Positions 48,941 through 59,084 of a stretch of 64,000 nt of DNA are shown here, piece by piece. The translations under genes and the position numbers were made by a program. Location of the stretch: the NCBI GenBank assembly GCA_018389105.1, contig JACATO010002145.1:1-64000 (forward strand), written 5' to 3'. Positions within the stretch are counted from its first letter, which is position 1. Each line of letters starts with the position of its first letter. The notes below the pieces were generated by a model. The model did not search any database. It was not told where the DNA came from and was given only the letters and a program-made list of their open reading frames with translations. Origin of the DNA: Nautilus pompilius (taxonomy: Eukaryota > Mollusca > Cephalopoda > Nautilida > Nautilidae).

Positions 48941-51900
48941 AAGAAGCAATGTTGTATGTTCACTATACTAACTAAACACAAATGTGTACGGTAAGTTAGA
49001 CAGATTGGTATTATTTCAGATTTGTGGTAACACTAACATCTTGTATATACTCCTTTGAGAACCATGTCATGAAACTTGTAGTTCATAATATAAAGGTGTA
49101 CCAAAGTGATAAAGGTATAAATCAGAGTATAACAGAGGAAATTGACATTGAGAAAACTCCTAATATTATAAGTAGGAAAACTGGAATACTATGGCAGCAA
49201 TACCCTGACTTTGCTGACTGAAACCTCATTATATATCCAGACTGTGCATTTCCTAACTAATTCTACTGAAACATTTTGGTACATTGTTAGCCCAGCTACT
49301 ACACTTTAATGTATGTATCATTTACCTATTATGTGCACGTGAAGCTCACCTGTGTGTTAATAAATATTACAAAAGTTATTCTGCTGAAATAAGATATAGA
49401 ACTTGGGCAATGTGTTAATTGTTTATTATCTTACCCGATTTAAGAGATCAGTGACCAGTTTGAATGTCTTCTATGGACAGGCACATTTAGCGGGTTTAAT
49501 TTTTTAAAGTTATTTCCCTTTGTATGTTGATTAATTACTGCTATTTATGTATGATTTGGATCAAATTACAGTTGTCCCCCGGTATTCGCGGGGGTTACGT
49601 CCCTAGAGCACCTGCGAAGAGTGAAAAACCGCGAATATTGGACGTGGTCCGTAAAAATGCCTATAAACGTCAAAATATAACGTAAAATATAAGTAAATAT
49701 ATAATAATAATCTAATAAAAAATACAACACTTAGAGAAACACTCGAGATAGCTACACGCAGTAAACTGGGATGATGCTGGGCTGCTGGGCTGCATCCGTC
49801 TGAGACAGCACCTCGTGGGCAGCAGCCAATCAGCAGTGAGGAGAAATGAATAACGCTCTCTGATTGGCTACTTTCAAACCTCCAGCCAATAGCATTTATT
49901 TTATATTGATATTTTGCTGAATTTACATTAGTATTTATATTACAAAATTAGTAAATTATATTGTTATTAATAATTTAGCGTTAAAAAGTGTGAAAAAATA
50001 TATATTGCCACGAAAAAAGCCATAAAAAATCGCGGAAGATATTTGCGATTCCACGAATATGCGGGGGTTTCCACAAACAATTATCAGGGCCGCGAATGCC
50101 GAACTGCGATTACGCGGGGATCGACTGTATAGGAAATAAGAAATGATTAATTTAATTGATCTCAGATCAAAACTGCAACTACTGCCATTTGTGCTTTTGT
50201 GTTTTTTTGAAAGTGAGAGTAGAAAATGCAGTGATGGCAGGCCCCAAATGAATGTCATACAGTTACTATCTTGCCCAATTACACAAGCAGAGCTATTTGC
50301 AGTCGTAATGAGAGAAGATTTAAACTCCTGAGAATTTAAATGGGAGCAAAACCCAAACTACAGTTAACAAAGGCATAATGAAAAAAAAGTTAAATGAAAA
50401 CTTGTAAAATAATTTAGTTTATACATTAAATTTATTTACTGATGTGAAATTTACCAATGAATTTTTGTATACATTAAATTTAAAGTGTCACCATCAATGA
50501 ATTATAACATTTTAACTTAATTTCTGGCTAGTCTATGATGAACTGTGTATAGATTTGTCTTAACATGCTTTTCTTATTTAATTTTAAAAAAATTTTTTTT
50601 TTTTTTTTTTGTTAATATTACAATAAATTATTAGCTGGGAAGTGATTAGGGTGATGTCAATGGAGAATGTGAAATTGTGCAGTGGATATTTATTGTATGT
50701 ACACAGTTACTTCCCTTAGAATTTTTCAGGTTAAAATGTATGGACAAATGCTGGCTGATAGAATAACAAGAGAATGAAGTAAAAATGATTTTGACAAGAG
50801 TGTAAACAAAGCAATTGTGCGTGTGTGTTGGGGAGGGGTGTTAATCTTTGGGTCAGTACAATGTATGCGTACATATAATGTTTTCCTCTCGTGTTTCAGT
50901 CCCAGCAAGTGCAGACTGTGTTTCAGTGCACGTGGCCGGGATGTGAGAAGATTGACAGCTTGTGCCCTGGAATTGAGAAGCATGTTCGAGAGGTGCATCT
51001 GAAGTAAGTTTCACAAAACTACTTCCATCTTGGGTTTGTAGGGCAGGTAAAGCTGGGGTGATTGTGCTATGGCGTGAAGACATGTCATGACGCCATCACT
51101 TGCTAGACTATCAAAAGAATTCTCTCTGATTTACTTAGGAGGGACAAGGGTTAAGAATGTAAGATCTTCTATAAGGGAGCAATAAAGATTAAAGATTGAC
51201 CAACTAAAAAAAAAAAATTAAGCATGTTATTTAAATGGGAGAATATGTGTGGGACATGATAATTAAGAAAACATTCCCACAATGCAATTCCGATGAGGTT
51301 GACAAATGGCAGTTAGCTAGCAGAACATAATTTAAAGATGTCTGCCAAAATCACACAAGTTTTTCTGATTGCAGAAACTTCAACTGTGGTAGTGAAAGGA
51401 CAGAATTAATGGATTGTGCTCATAGTTTAATTTAGTACCAGTGGCTATGGCAACATTCTAGGTTGTCAAAAACTTATTTAAACTTCCACACACTTTTGCT
51501 TTAATGTCGAATGCCACCTCATAATACAAATATATATTTGATTGACAGAACTATTGTTTAGTCTCAAAAGTGTAGAAGTTCAAATTATATAATGGCCCCA
51601 TTTGTATATACATAAATTCTCTATATTTATTAATTATTTATCAAAACCATTATTTGTTTTTCGAGAAAGTTCATATTAGAGTTCATTTACATGTACATCA
51701 TTTTGTATCTTCATACTATTTCTGTTTAACCCTCTGTATACCATGTCACTTTTTTTCCTTCCTTATACCACCTCAGCCTAGAAGCACTAGTTAGTATTTG
51801 TGTTGAACTCGCTGTATATTTAGTCGACATCTGTAATGCAAAGTGTGTGGTTGGAATAATATGGATTTGCTGTTGCATTGGGTTACATTAATGAGAAAGG

Positions 51901-54900
51901 TACTTTGTATCACAATTCCTATGGCTTGACCTTCTGAGCTATGTAATACACATTTGAAAGGTAGTTTGGTATGTGCAGAGGGATGATTACTAGAATTAGA
52001 TACTGTTGTTTAGCTTTTGAAGCCACATTGTTCAGTTTACATCATGGTAAATTCTTGTAAATCATTTTATTTGAGTTACAGGTTAAATTTCAAAACTGTG
52101 CCTAGTTTTTCTATATTAACTTCATTGTTTTGCAGAAAGGAAGGCACAGACTCAGATGGTGAGGAAGAGTTCTACTACACAGAGGTGGAGAAAACTGTGG
52201 ACAAATCCAGTGAATGTTTCTCAGAGAAACAAACACCTTCTTCGCCGCCTGGTGTCCTGACTGAAAACCCAACAGCAAGTGTAGGAAACTGTGATCACGA
52301 CTATCAGAAAAAGGTAGCCCAAATGTGTGGATAGAAAAGGTTGAAGTCTTATTTTGTATGTACTCAATCATTTGATGGTAAGCTGATAGGGTAACGGATT
52401 GTAAGGGTAGTGTGGTGTCCCAGTTCATGTGTTCCGCACTGTGTCCAAGGGGACTGCTGAATATTCTTGATTTCTACAGGGAATGAACCTACTGGAAATC
52501 TTGATTATAAGTGGGAGGAAACAGGAGTAACCAGAAAAATCCCACACAGTAGCTGGTACACCACTGGTTAAATGTTGATATGGCTCAGACCCAAAGGGGT
52601 ATGAATCTCAGCTGTTGCCACTCAAATGAATGTTATGAGGTTAAAATTCTTGTTTAGTTTAATGGTAAACCACCATATACAGACACTGACACATCAGGTA
52701 GATGCCAATTGTATCTGGGATTCAATGGGAAGGAAAACTGCAATTGTTACCACCACGATGAATGAGTCTCAGGTTACCTGTGGGTGGTCAAAAACATGCA
52801 AGATGTTGAAATAGATCAACAGCTTTTTGATTGATTCTTTCGATGTTGATATCATGGTCTGTGTATCACATGAAAACATTAAACTTGAGGTACTGCAAAA
52901 TTACATTTCAGTTAGCCTTGGAGATTTCCATGGAAGTGTCTGATGGCTTTGTGAAAAAGGATGAAGCATGGTGCTGCCATCTCGAGGAAACAGAAAGCAA
53001 CAGTTGTGTAAAGACTGCCTTGACACAAAGAGAAAAATGTGGATACATTCCATTGATACAGCATTAGAATGTGATGGAGTATTTCACTGCTAATAACGGA
53101 AGAAGGATGAGACAGTTGTCTATTTTTATATGCTGGGCATCTTGAATCTGCATCATTCTGGGGAAAAAAACCATTGTAATCAAAACAACCAGAATGGAAA
53201 GCACATGGTGACTTTCTTCCGTGTTGTTTTGAAAGGGAAATAAGAATGATTTCCTTTGCCAAATTCCTGCAAGAGTTTTGTTTGGAATAAGCCCAGATAG
53301 TTACCTGAATGAAGACATTGTTCTCTGCTGGCGGGGAAATGTGGAAAAGGGGGGGGGGGGGTACCTGAAACTCATTTTGGGCAGAGAGGACTGAGGCAGT
53401 AAAAGCAACAGTGAGCAAGCACACACTGGGTTGCTGCAACTCAGACATTACAATAATTCTGGTTGCACTAGACTTTAGAATGGATTGATGTATCCTAGAA
53501 TCATCCCTTTAAGCAAAACATCCAAAGTAAAATGGGACGACTGGAATGGTGCGTGGAGAGTACACTACACAAAGGATAGGTACACGAGAAAGCCCAGAGA
53601 CATGCCGCCTGTCCCGTCAGAGTTTTCCTTGTTTCCAGGTGGCACAGAAGTGGACATATTTGTGGAATGAGGATTCTGTTTCAGATGATGATGATGAATT
53701 TGATTTTCCAGGATTTTGAGGTATCAGGCAATTGTGTGAGGATAATTAGGATGAAGAGCTAGAACAAATAAGGCCATGATGATCAAAATGTGACCCAGTG
53801 AACTTAGATCCAGTAATAAAACTAAAACTAAGTGTAATTGATTGGTGTTCCTTTGTTTTATTGTTTAGTTATTATTATTTTTTTAAAGACAGAATGTTTT
53901 TAGCACAGTTTGCTTTTTTTTGGATTATGTCTGTGATTTTAAAAAAAATGTATTGTTGTATTACTGGCAAAAACAGGTGGGAGTAAAATGCTTCAAAATA
54001 AATTTTTAATGATTTTCTTCTTTTCCATTCTTTCCTTACACACAGTTCTACATTGTCTTTCATGTGTGTTTAGTATTGGCTTATATTATTGTCTGGAGAG
54101 GAGATATTCCCATATTGTTTAGTTCCTACAGACTGTTGCTGATCAGGAAATTTTGGGTTTTATCTGCAGTTTTCAGCAGATTTTGACAGATTTTGGCACC
54201 AATAATTAATCACCTATCTCTGATATTTCTAATTTTGACAAGTTCCAGTAAATGCCTAGGCACTGTATTTAAATGTCAGAAAAATTAACTTCTTTAAATA
54301 AGCTTCTTTTGAGTGGATTAGTGCCTACACTAGTGTGCTTTTGTTTTATTGTTGTTCATCTATTTCAGGAACATCGAATATATCCGAGCCATTCAGTTGA
54401 GACACCAGCGCCATCTTCAGGTAACTACTTGAACAAAGGGCCATCAACGCCAATTCCCATCAGCATGCCACAGATCAAGAAATCCTTGTCATGGCAGAAT
54501 AGGGCAAGCATTACTTCAATAGGAAACTTGGTAAGTAAATAGGACCGTGTGACCATAGCTGCTAACAGGGTGATATTTCCTGTAGTTTAATGGAAGAAAA
54601 AAGAAACTCTGGTTTCTACTGTTAGTGACATAATGCAGGGCTTTACAGATGGGAAGTGATATCACTCAGAGAGAATTAAAATAGAAAAGATTACATTGGA
54701 TTAGAAGTTATCATTATGGCTGTTTTGAATTTTCATTTACACTGACTCAGTGGTCTTTTAATACCCAATACAGCAACACAAGCGCAGTCCATGGGAGATA
54801 ACTCATTTGCAATGTCCCAGAGACGTTTTTTTCGTTGGAAATCAGATGGTTGCTAATGTCTGTTATTAAGTAATAAAATACATCAAAATAAACAATAAAC

Positions 54901-57113
54901 GTGAAACTGTGAAATTACTTTTGACACATAAACTATTGGTATTCTATGGTTACCACCAGTCTTAAGTCGTTGCGTTGCTATAGGCAGATTACAGAAGTAG
55001 GCAAAACAATTTAGTTGGAAAGACCCCCCCCAATGGCTAAGAGAATGCTAAGGGCGCTCGACGAGCAGGACTTCTATCAACTCACTCCAGAACGCCAGCA
55101 TTGCATGCGTGCTAGGAAACTAACGGGTGCATTTTCAGTGTTGATGAATTTGCAGAAGCAAGAACTTGCCCCAGTTGTGGATGAAAATCACTTCAGACCT
55201 GTCTGGATGGTACTGATGACAGAATGCCTTTCTGAAGAAAAGCTAGTATCAAGATTTCGGAAGGCAATATTTTGAACCTGATCCTCAGCAATGGTAATTC
55301 TGTTCCACATCGGCTCCTAATAACTGTTTGTAATGCAGAAATTAAATAAATAAATGTCATATTTAGCAAGACTACAGTTAAATGAGATTTGTTTACAACA
55401 GCCTGTCTAGTGATGTTGCATTAATGTTCCTTTTTTGTTGTTTTTTTATAGCAATATTAAAAACATCTTACTCCACTAGTCCAGATTCATTTGAAAATCC
55501 TTTATTAATTGACCAGAGCAGAAATTTGTTGTTTTTGATGGCAGAGCGAGGCTTTTAAATCTAAGTTGGTCTGAAGTCCAGGTGCAATATTTGATTTTTT
55601 TTTAAAGCAATTTGTAAGTGTGGTGTGCAAATTAGAATGTGTTATGTGTAGCTGAATCAATTCTGTTATGTTCAGCCATCATGGTTATTGTAAGTGAGGG
55701 TTATCTCCCCTTCCTCTGCAGTGAATGTATGATCTGAGGTAGCTGGACAATTGACTCTTTCCTGTAAGCCAGGGAGGTATGATTTAGCCATTAGCAGAGT
55801 TATATATGCTGGATATACGAATGGTAGATACCTGAAAGTTCATGTAATATTGCTATGGCATTATTAGTTGATCTCTTTGTTGCATACTCTTATCATCTGC
55901 TTACAATAGGGTATTTTGATTCTTTTCCTTTCTTTAGAGCTGCCAGGTATCATTGCATGTTTGAGTTTACTGCTGACTCATAATATAATGGATTAGAGAA
56001 ATTAATGTTTATATTCCCATATTTACTAAAGTTGATATCCTAGTTCACATGAGTAGATAGCTGGATATCGTTTCCATTTATGCAAGCTTTTGTAATCACA
56101 CAGATGGATATTCCTCAGTTCAGTCTCATGATGGCAACTTCATCCCACTAACAAAGGAAGTTATATTTGAGGTTACACATGAAGATATACTCTGATGATA
56201 AGCAACTAACAGGCTGCAGCAGTTCACTGAGCTGTTGCTGGTATTTCAGTTATTAGGTGATGGCTGCCATAATGACAAATTCAAACCATGGAGAACTGGT
56301 GTGATTGAATCTAGAAATGAAGAAATTAATTTGCAGAGATAAATTTTGGTTTAATTTAACTCAAATTCATGTGTGTTGACACTAGCAGGTAAAAATCAAG
56401 CAAACAAAAATCTCTGAAATTTTGTAAATACTAAAGCAAGTTGAATTTTAGTGTGTAACAAATTGGAACTTCTGTCATTGTAAAACATCAGCAGTACTTT
56501 ATTTATAAATCATTGGTCTGATCAGTTCTGAGAGTTCTCACTGTTTTAGAGCACAAAGGTATTTCTTTGAAATGAATAACTGGTATAACAATGTTATAGA
56601 TATGAAGAATGTCTTAATAGCTTATTTGGATTTCCTATTTTTCTGCATCAGCTGGTCATTTACTCAAGCTTTACAAACAGCAAAGCTGAAAAATATTGCA
56701 AAATGTCTCGTTTTCTGCAACCAACACATGAATTCAAAAAATGCTCCTTTTAATTTTTAAAAATATATAAACTTCTACCCCTGAATCTTATCACTTCATG
56801 TCAGTTGTGGCCATAATTTGATGTTGTGCCACTTACAACATTGAGATGTAATTTTGACCAGCAGGATATCACCCTCATGGGTCTGTGCTCTGTTGTCTTC
56901 CAGGTGTTGCCGCCTGTTCGTGTGACAAAACCCAGCCCGCAGGAACGGCTACAGCAACATCAGACACAGTCCCCCAAGACACACATGTTGGCATCACACA
57001 AGAAATCTCGCAGTGAAGTGCGCAAGTGCCGCAAGGTGTATGGCATGGAGAACAGAGAAATGTGGTGTACCCAATGTAAGTGGAAGAAGGCTTGTTCTCG
57101 CTTTGTGGACTAA
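26948..57113 (+). CDS. ZNF395/ZNF704/SLC2A4RG-like (Glut4EF) transcription factor, 7 exons
   Basis: CDS joins 26948-27471, 37927-38069, 38878-39098, 50900-51003, 52136-52313, 54369-54530 and 56904-57113; 1542 bp, 513 aa. Domains: residues 1-75, RRLAKRSIVGTKISAP and NLVGPGFQSI, the Tudor-like N-terminal domain of insect Glut4EF; 81-155, GQKVFITLNGREVSGLV and LEDVRLLESRKSARLVDQDT; MAALVLTSLSCSP near 197-209; an acidic-basic FYDEEEPKKKK before the zinc finger; one C2H2 finger (C306, C311, H324, H329; CTWPGC and KHVREVH); EEEFYYTEVEK; and the C-terminal Cys motif KCRKVYGMENREMWCTQCKW with C486, C499, C502 and C508. Human relatives bind GC-rich elements of the GLUT4 and huntingtin promoters. Introns 1 and 3 exceed 10 kb and are full of transposons. 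Confidence 0.92.
28298..28380. repeat. ACT/AAT compound microsatellite
   Basis: About 13 ACT units run directly into about 13 AAT units. Further AAT tracts lie at 27751-27800 and 28793-28814. Confidence 0.9.
29200..29480 (+). repeat. tRNA-derived SINE copy (best preserved)
   Basis: A-box-like CGTAGTTAGTTTACTGC and a near-consensus B box (CCGAGTTCGAATCCTG) head a body with CTCCAGCCGGCCACGTGGGT and ACTCCCACATCTGACAAACG. The clearest member of the family; in intron 1 of the ZNF395-like gene. Confidence 0.65.
29637..30330. repeat. Compound CA/CT array with minisatellite-like period
   Basis: About 690 bp of CA and CT runs arranged in recurring units, each roughly CT-run, TTTCACACTTTTCAC, CA-run, sometimes CCAACACGCT. 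At least ten TTTCACACTTTTCAC-type junctions are visible. Purely a tandem repeat; the long open frame through it (His/Thr/Ser/Leu) is a by-product. Confidence 0.9.
32648..33639 (+). mobile_element. Tc1-type element, heavily decayed
   Basis: Left end CACTGATTGGCTACTTTATT and right end with complementary GGCCAGCCAGTG form the recognised Tc1 terminal repeat. Inside, broken plus-strand reading recalls transposase (GGFMVWG-like near 33270; GRMNAKAYLSII near 33330; N-P-type third-domain remnant near 33490). Many stops and shifts. Confidence 0.65.
33681..34454 (+). mobile_element. Pogo/Tigger-like deletion derivative
   Basis: Ends GTATCCTTCGATTTACGA and GTAAATCAAGGGATAC are inverted copies of one another. 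Just inside are a broken transposase start (MSNK, stop, PALSSDVA at about 33856) and a C-terminal remnant (LDAFFKPLPSASKETTDAF near 34160), with the catalytic core deleted. Flanks are AT/CA microsatellites, so the target site is obscured. Confidence 0.65.
34455..34535. repeat. CA/TA/GA compound microsatellite
   Basis: CA run, then TA run, then a GA run directly abutting the right end of the Tigger-like element. Confidence 0.9.
37927..38069 (+). CDS. ZNF395-like exon 2
   Basis: Residues 175-222, RCYHKVHEHDNGDNEMEV then MDEQMAALVLTSLSCSP, the conserved family block. Acceptor CTCTTTAG, donor AAAG/GTGAGT. Its first base completes A175 from exon 1 10.5 kb upstream. Confidence 0.9.
38878..39098 (+). 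CDS. ZNF395-like exon 3
   Basis: Residues 223-296: Ser-rich linker, then EENVCIFYDEEEPKKKKTQ, an acidic patch followed by a basic, probably nuclear-localisation, run. Acceptor CGTTTAG, donor CAG/GTAGGA. Confidence 0.9.
39560..40120 (+). mobile_element. Tc1-type transposase relic
   Basis: Broken frame recalling the central Tc1 catalytic segment: an ATGATGAGTCCAGGTTTTCA stretch near 39697 reads DESRFS, followed by a tryptophan/valine-rich stretch resembling SVMVWG. Termini not found; many indels. Confidence 0.45.
40390..41290 (-). mobile_element. Tc1/mariner-type relic, minus strand
   Basis: On the minus strand, broken frames recall the GLLVPLK-type segment, a hydrophilic DRDGYFCDDSVPIHCAHIV with the second catalytic Asp region, and a proline-rich third domain. 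The right edge ends CGTTTTGGGACACCCTGTA, a terminal repeat type common in Tc1/mariner elements. A left terminus is not evident. Confidence 0.5.
42825..43630 (+). pseudogene. Tc1-type transposase pseudogene
   Basis: Starts ATGGACATTACACCGAGG (MDITPR) and a broken frame gives NEHSSLTQTEIANEVKVC (first helix-turn-helix), later LDWPGNSSDLHPVKN around the third catalytic Asp, and a closing HKKASAFHAQVY. Multiple shifts and stops; older than the element at 44587. Confidence 0.65.
44587..46141 (+). mobile_element. Tc1 element with about 200-bp terminal repeats, fish-type
   Basis: Flanked by TA. The right end reads inward CAGGTGCATCTCAAAAAATT; the left end has the same outer CAG but lacks about 20 bp after it. 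Both ends continue with matching TTTTAATTTTGATAATTACG-type and CTCAAAATATTAGAATATT blocks, giving long inverted repeats with inner direct copies. The family strongly resembles a Tc1 lineage I know from fish and lamprey genomes. Inserted in intron 3. Confidence 0.85.
44852..45860 (+). pseudogene. Tc1 transposase pseudogene
   Basis: Reads MRKTADLTVVQKTLIDTLHK and ERAGCSQSAVSKHIHGK (paired HTH), then WAKEKMNWTVAQWSKVLFSD with the first Asp, QSVMIWGAMSSAGVG, and after frame changes LDWPANSSDLNPIEKIWG with the third Asp and RIDAVIRAKGAPTKY at the end. Stops at 44990 and 45074, a frameshift at an A run near 45465-45478 and more stops near 45590 disable it. Protein identity to the fish family looks high. 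Confidence 0.88.
48638..48695. repeat. ATT microsatellite
   Basis: About 19 uninterrupted ATT/TTA units. Confidence 0.95.
48898..48937. repeat. CA microsatellite
   Basis: About 20 uninterrupted CA units. Confidence 0.95.
49569..50127. mobile_element. Pogo/Tigger-like MITE, 559 bp
   Basis: Flanked by TA on both sides. Left end CAGTTGTCCCCCGGTATTCG and right end (reversed) CAGTCGATCCCCGCGTAATC are imperfect inverted repeats; CG-rich ends (CGCGAAT motifs repeated at both ends) with an AT-rich core are typical of Tigger-type nonautonomous elements. No transposase frame. Confidence 0.75.
50900..51003 (+). CDS. ZNF395-like exon 4 (C2H2 finger)
   Basis: Residues 297-330 plus two bases. FQCTWPGCEKIDSLCPGIEK then HVREVHL forms a C-x4-C-x12-H-x4-H finger. 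Acceptor GTGTTTCAG, donor GAA/GTAAGT. Confidence 0.93.
52136..52313 (+). CDS. ZNF395-like exon 5
   Basis: Residues 331-390. KKEGTDSDGEEEFYYTEVEK is the conserved acidic FYYTE block; the rest is Ser/Thr-rich linker. Acceptor TTTTGCAG, donor AAG/GTAGCC. Confidence 0.88.
52395..52640 (-). repeat. Diverged SINE copy
   Basis: The minus strand shows GTGTGGGATTTTTCTGGTTA and CTCCTGTTTCCTCCCAC, resembling the body of the other SINE copies; the head is poor. In the intron after exon 5 of the ZNF395-like gene. Confidence 0.4.
52830..53790 (+). other. Unclassified segment with short open frames
   Basis: Two short open stretches (52831-53067; 53485-53670, reading KVKWDDWNGAWRVHYTKD and PPVPSEFSLFPGGTEVDIFV) separated by broken sequence, then a Glu/Asp-rich frame-shifted tail near 53680. 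Composition looks like former coding sequence, perhaps a decayed transposon or retrocopy, but no family was recognised. Lies in the intron between exons 5 and 6 of the ZNF395-like gene. Confidence 0.25.
54369..54530 (+). CDS. ZNF395-like exon 6
   Basis: Residues 391-444: Pro/Ser-rich, with PSTPIPISMPQIKKSLSWQN. Acceptor TATTTCAG, donor TTG/GTAAGT, phase 0 at both ends. A second usable donor (TCAG/GTAACT) lies inside at 54420, so a shorter form is conceivable but would shift the frame. Confidence 0.87.
55033..55275 (+). CDS. Hypothetical 80-aa protein, single exon, nested in intron
   Basis: ATG at 55033 opens an 80-codon frame with basic, helix-prone composition: MAKRMLRALDEQDFYQLTPE, RQHCMRARKLTGAFSVLMNL, and an end KLVSRFRKAIF. 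AATAAA occurs 70 bp after the stop (55345-55350), and 50-60 bp upstream is GTTGCTATAGGCAG, half of an RFX X-box. The codon mix and compact layout look like a small intronless gene inside the sixth intron of the ZNF395-like gene, on the same strand. No family recognised. It could also be a retrocopy of a spliced gene or a chance frame. Confidence 0.4.
   Translation: MAKRMLRALDEQDFYQLTPERQHCMRARKLTGAFSVLMNLQKQELAPVVDENHFRPVWMVLMTECLSEEKLVSRFRKAIF
55345..55350 (+). terminator. Candidate polyadenylation signal of the nested gene
   Basis: AATAAA (overlapping a second copy) 70 bp downstream of the 80-codon frame. Confidence 0.35.
56904..57113 (+). CDS. ZNF395-like exon 7 (terminal)
   Basis: Residues 445-513 and TAA. 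Contains SRSEVRKCRKVYGMENREMW, CTQCKWKKACSRFVD, the family's C-terminal DNA-binding Cys motif. Acceptor GTCTTCCAG. Confidence 0.93.
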   Translation: MLPPVRVTKPSPQERLQQHQTQSPKTHMLASHKKSRSEVRKCRKVYGMENREMWCTQCKWKKACSRFVD

Positions 57114-59084
57114 CCAGTGTAGGGGTCAGTGCTTGCTCATGCTCAGCCTCGAAAGACAGGACACTATGCTCAAAAAAAAAAAAAAAAGCAGAGACACCAC
57201 AGTACATCTGTCTGTCTTGTTTTCTTAATTCCAAAAATTATTATTATTTTGCCAAGAATTTAGTTATTTTTTCTTCTGCATTTCGTTCATATTTCTATCA
57301 TGACTGGGTGTGCTAACCCTTTCCTGGCATAAGAAAAATGAAACAAAAAAACATTTTTTTGTTTTGTACTTTACTGTCTGATGAAAGAACAGAAATTTTT
57401 CTTTTTTTATACCGTTTTTTTTTGAAGTGTTAAGTATCATCACAAACATGATGGCGTACAGATCTTTAGAATGTGACAGTGTATCAGTGGATATACACCA
57501 ATCATCCATATTTCGGCTTCGATTATCCTTCATTTGAATATTGGCTTTGATCATGCTTTATCTGAACATAGGTAAGCTTCTTCACTGAAGGAGAAACTTT
57601 CTGAAACAGATATTGAAATATTTACTGCTCTGCTAGGAAAAAAAGAGGTGGGGGGAGCCCTGTCTTTCTGCGAGAAAATTTTATTGCGAACAGTTAATGG
57701 GTGAGTAATCATTCAGGTTTTACCTTTTTAAGAAAAAGAACATCTTGATGATGTTTTTTAAAGCTAGATAATGGGCACTTATTTGTTTAATAAACACACA
57801 CACTCACTGAAAGTCTGTGCTTGTTTTGTAGTGGTACTCACCAACCACAAGACATCATTTTCTGTTCTATCCTTGCCATCATTTGAATGGCATGACTAGA
57901 CCATTTTGACCAATTTCCTTCAGACTGCACTCTTGTGCGATAGCCATGTTTCATCTGCACTGCTATTCTTTGAATTCTGTTCAATTGAAAACATCCATCT
58001 TGCACTGAGTGTAATAACTTCATCTGCACCTGTGTGTGCTAAACTAACGCTTAATATCATGGCATTTATCACTGATTCTTAAACCTTCACATTTCCCATA
58101 ATTATACGCTGTAAATTCTGTAATTGCTAAGGGAATTTTACTGAGCTGGATCAAACAAACCCGGGGCCCCTAGCTACAGCAGGAAGCTCCACTGGGCATT
58201 TAATCTGCCACCTTTCTCTAGTTTATTAGAGAATGAAATTTTAAATTTATTATTTATTTTTATAACCTTTCTGCCATTCATAATATGTAAATGTTTAATC
58301 ACTAAGTAACTGATTTTTATCAACTGGCTATTCATACTAACTGATTTTAAATAGATGTCCAGCTTACATTATTTTAATTTTGATTTCTTTTTTTTTTTGA
58401 AAAAAACTTTAATCATTCTTCATACAATTTAAAATCAATAGCAAACCTTTAATTGATTTTTATTAACTCAGATGAAATCATCAAGGTTTCCATCACAAGT
58501 ATATTTACTGTAAATAGTAAATACATCATTTTCCTCTGTTAATTTAATAAAAGATTGTGCCCCTTGTTGTTAATTAAGAAGGCAGATGGTTAACAATTCT
58601 GTGAAAATATTTTATAATTTTCTGTGTGTGGGGGTTTATATATTCAAACTGGAATCAAGGTTGGCAATAGTTTCGATTGAGTTGCCATGGTAACATTCTC
58701 TGTTGTTGTTATTCACACTCATTTTCCTTATTTTTCTGGTATGCATGGAACCAGAGATGGTTCGTCTGATAATTTCTTATCTGTTAACTCTTTAACCTCT
58801 TGTTGATTTAAAGAAACACTCATTTTCTTTGTCAAACCACTAATGCGAGACACTGAAAAATTCTAATGAAAGCTTGCAGATTCAAAGTCTTTTATTTGTG
58901 CATTTGTCTTATTCTCAGAATTTATGCATTATAGATATTATTGCAGAAAACAACAACAACAGATCCATAAATGAACACATTCTCTGTAATAAGCTACATA
59001 TGCTATTAATTTTAAGTAAATTTATCTTTCTTTACCTTACATGCATCACAGTTGTGCAAACTCCTGCATTCTATAGCTATAGTC
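57114..59084 (+). other. 3' flank of ZNF395-like gene
   Basis: Noncoding. AATAAA words near 57788 and 58547 are candidate 3' ends; the true 3'UTR length cannot be set. No other feature beyond simple runs. Confidence 0.4.

Larger units (their letters stand above)
39099..50899 (+). other. Intron 3 of ZNF395-like gene
   Basis: 11.8 kb transposon-rich intron: Tc1/mariner fossils at 39560-40120, 40390-41290 and 42825-43630, the long-TIR Tc1 at 44587-46141, ATT (48638-48695) and CA (48898-48937) microsatellites and a pogo-like MITE (49569-50127). No additional exon with family resemblance was recognised. Confidence 0.6.
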
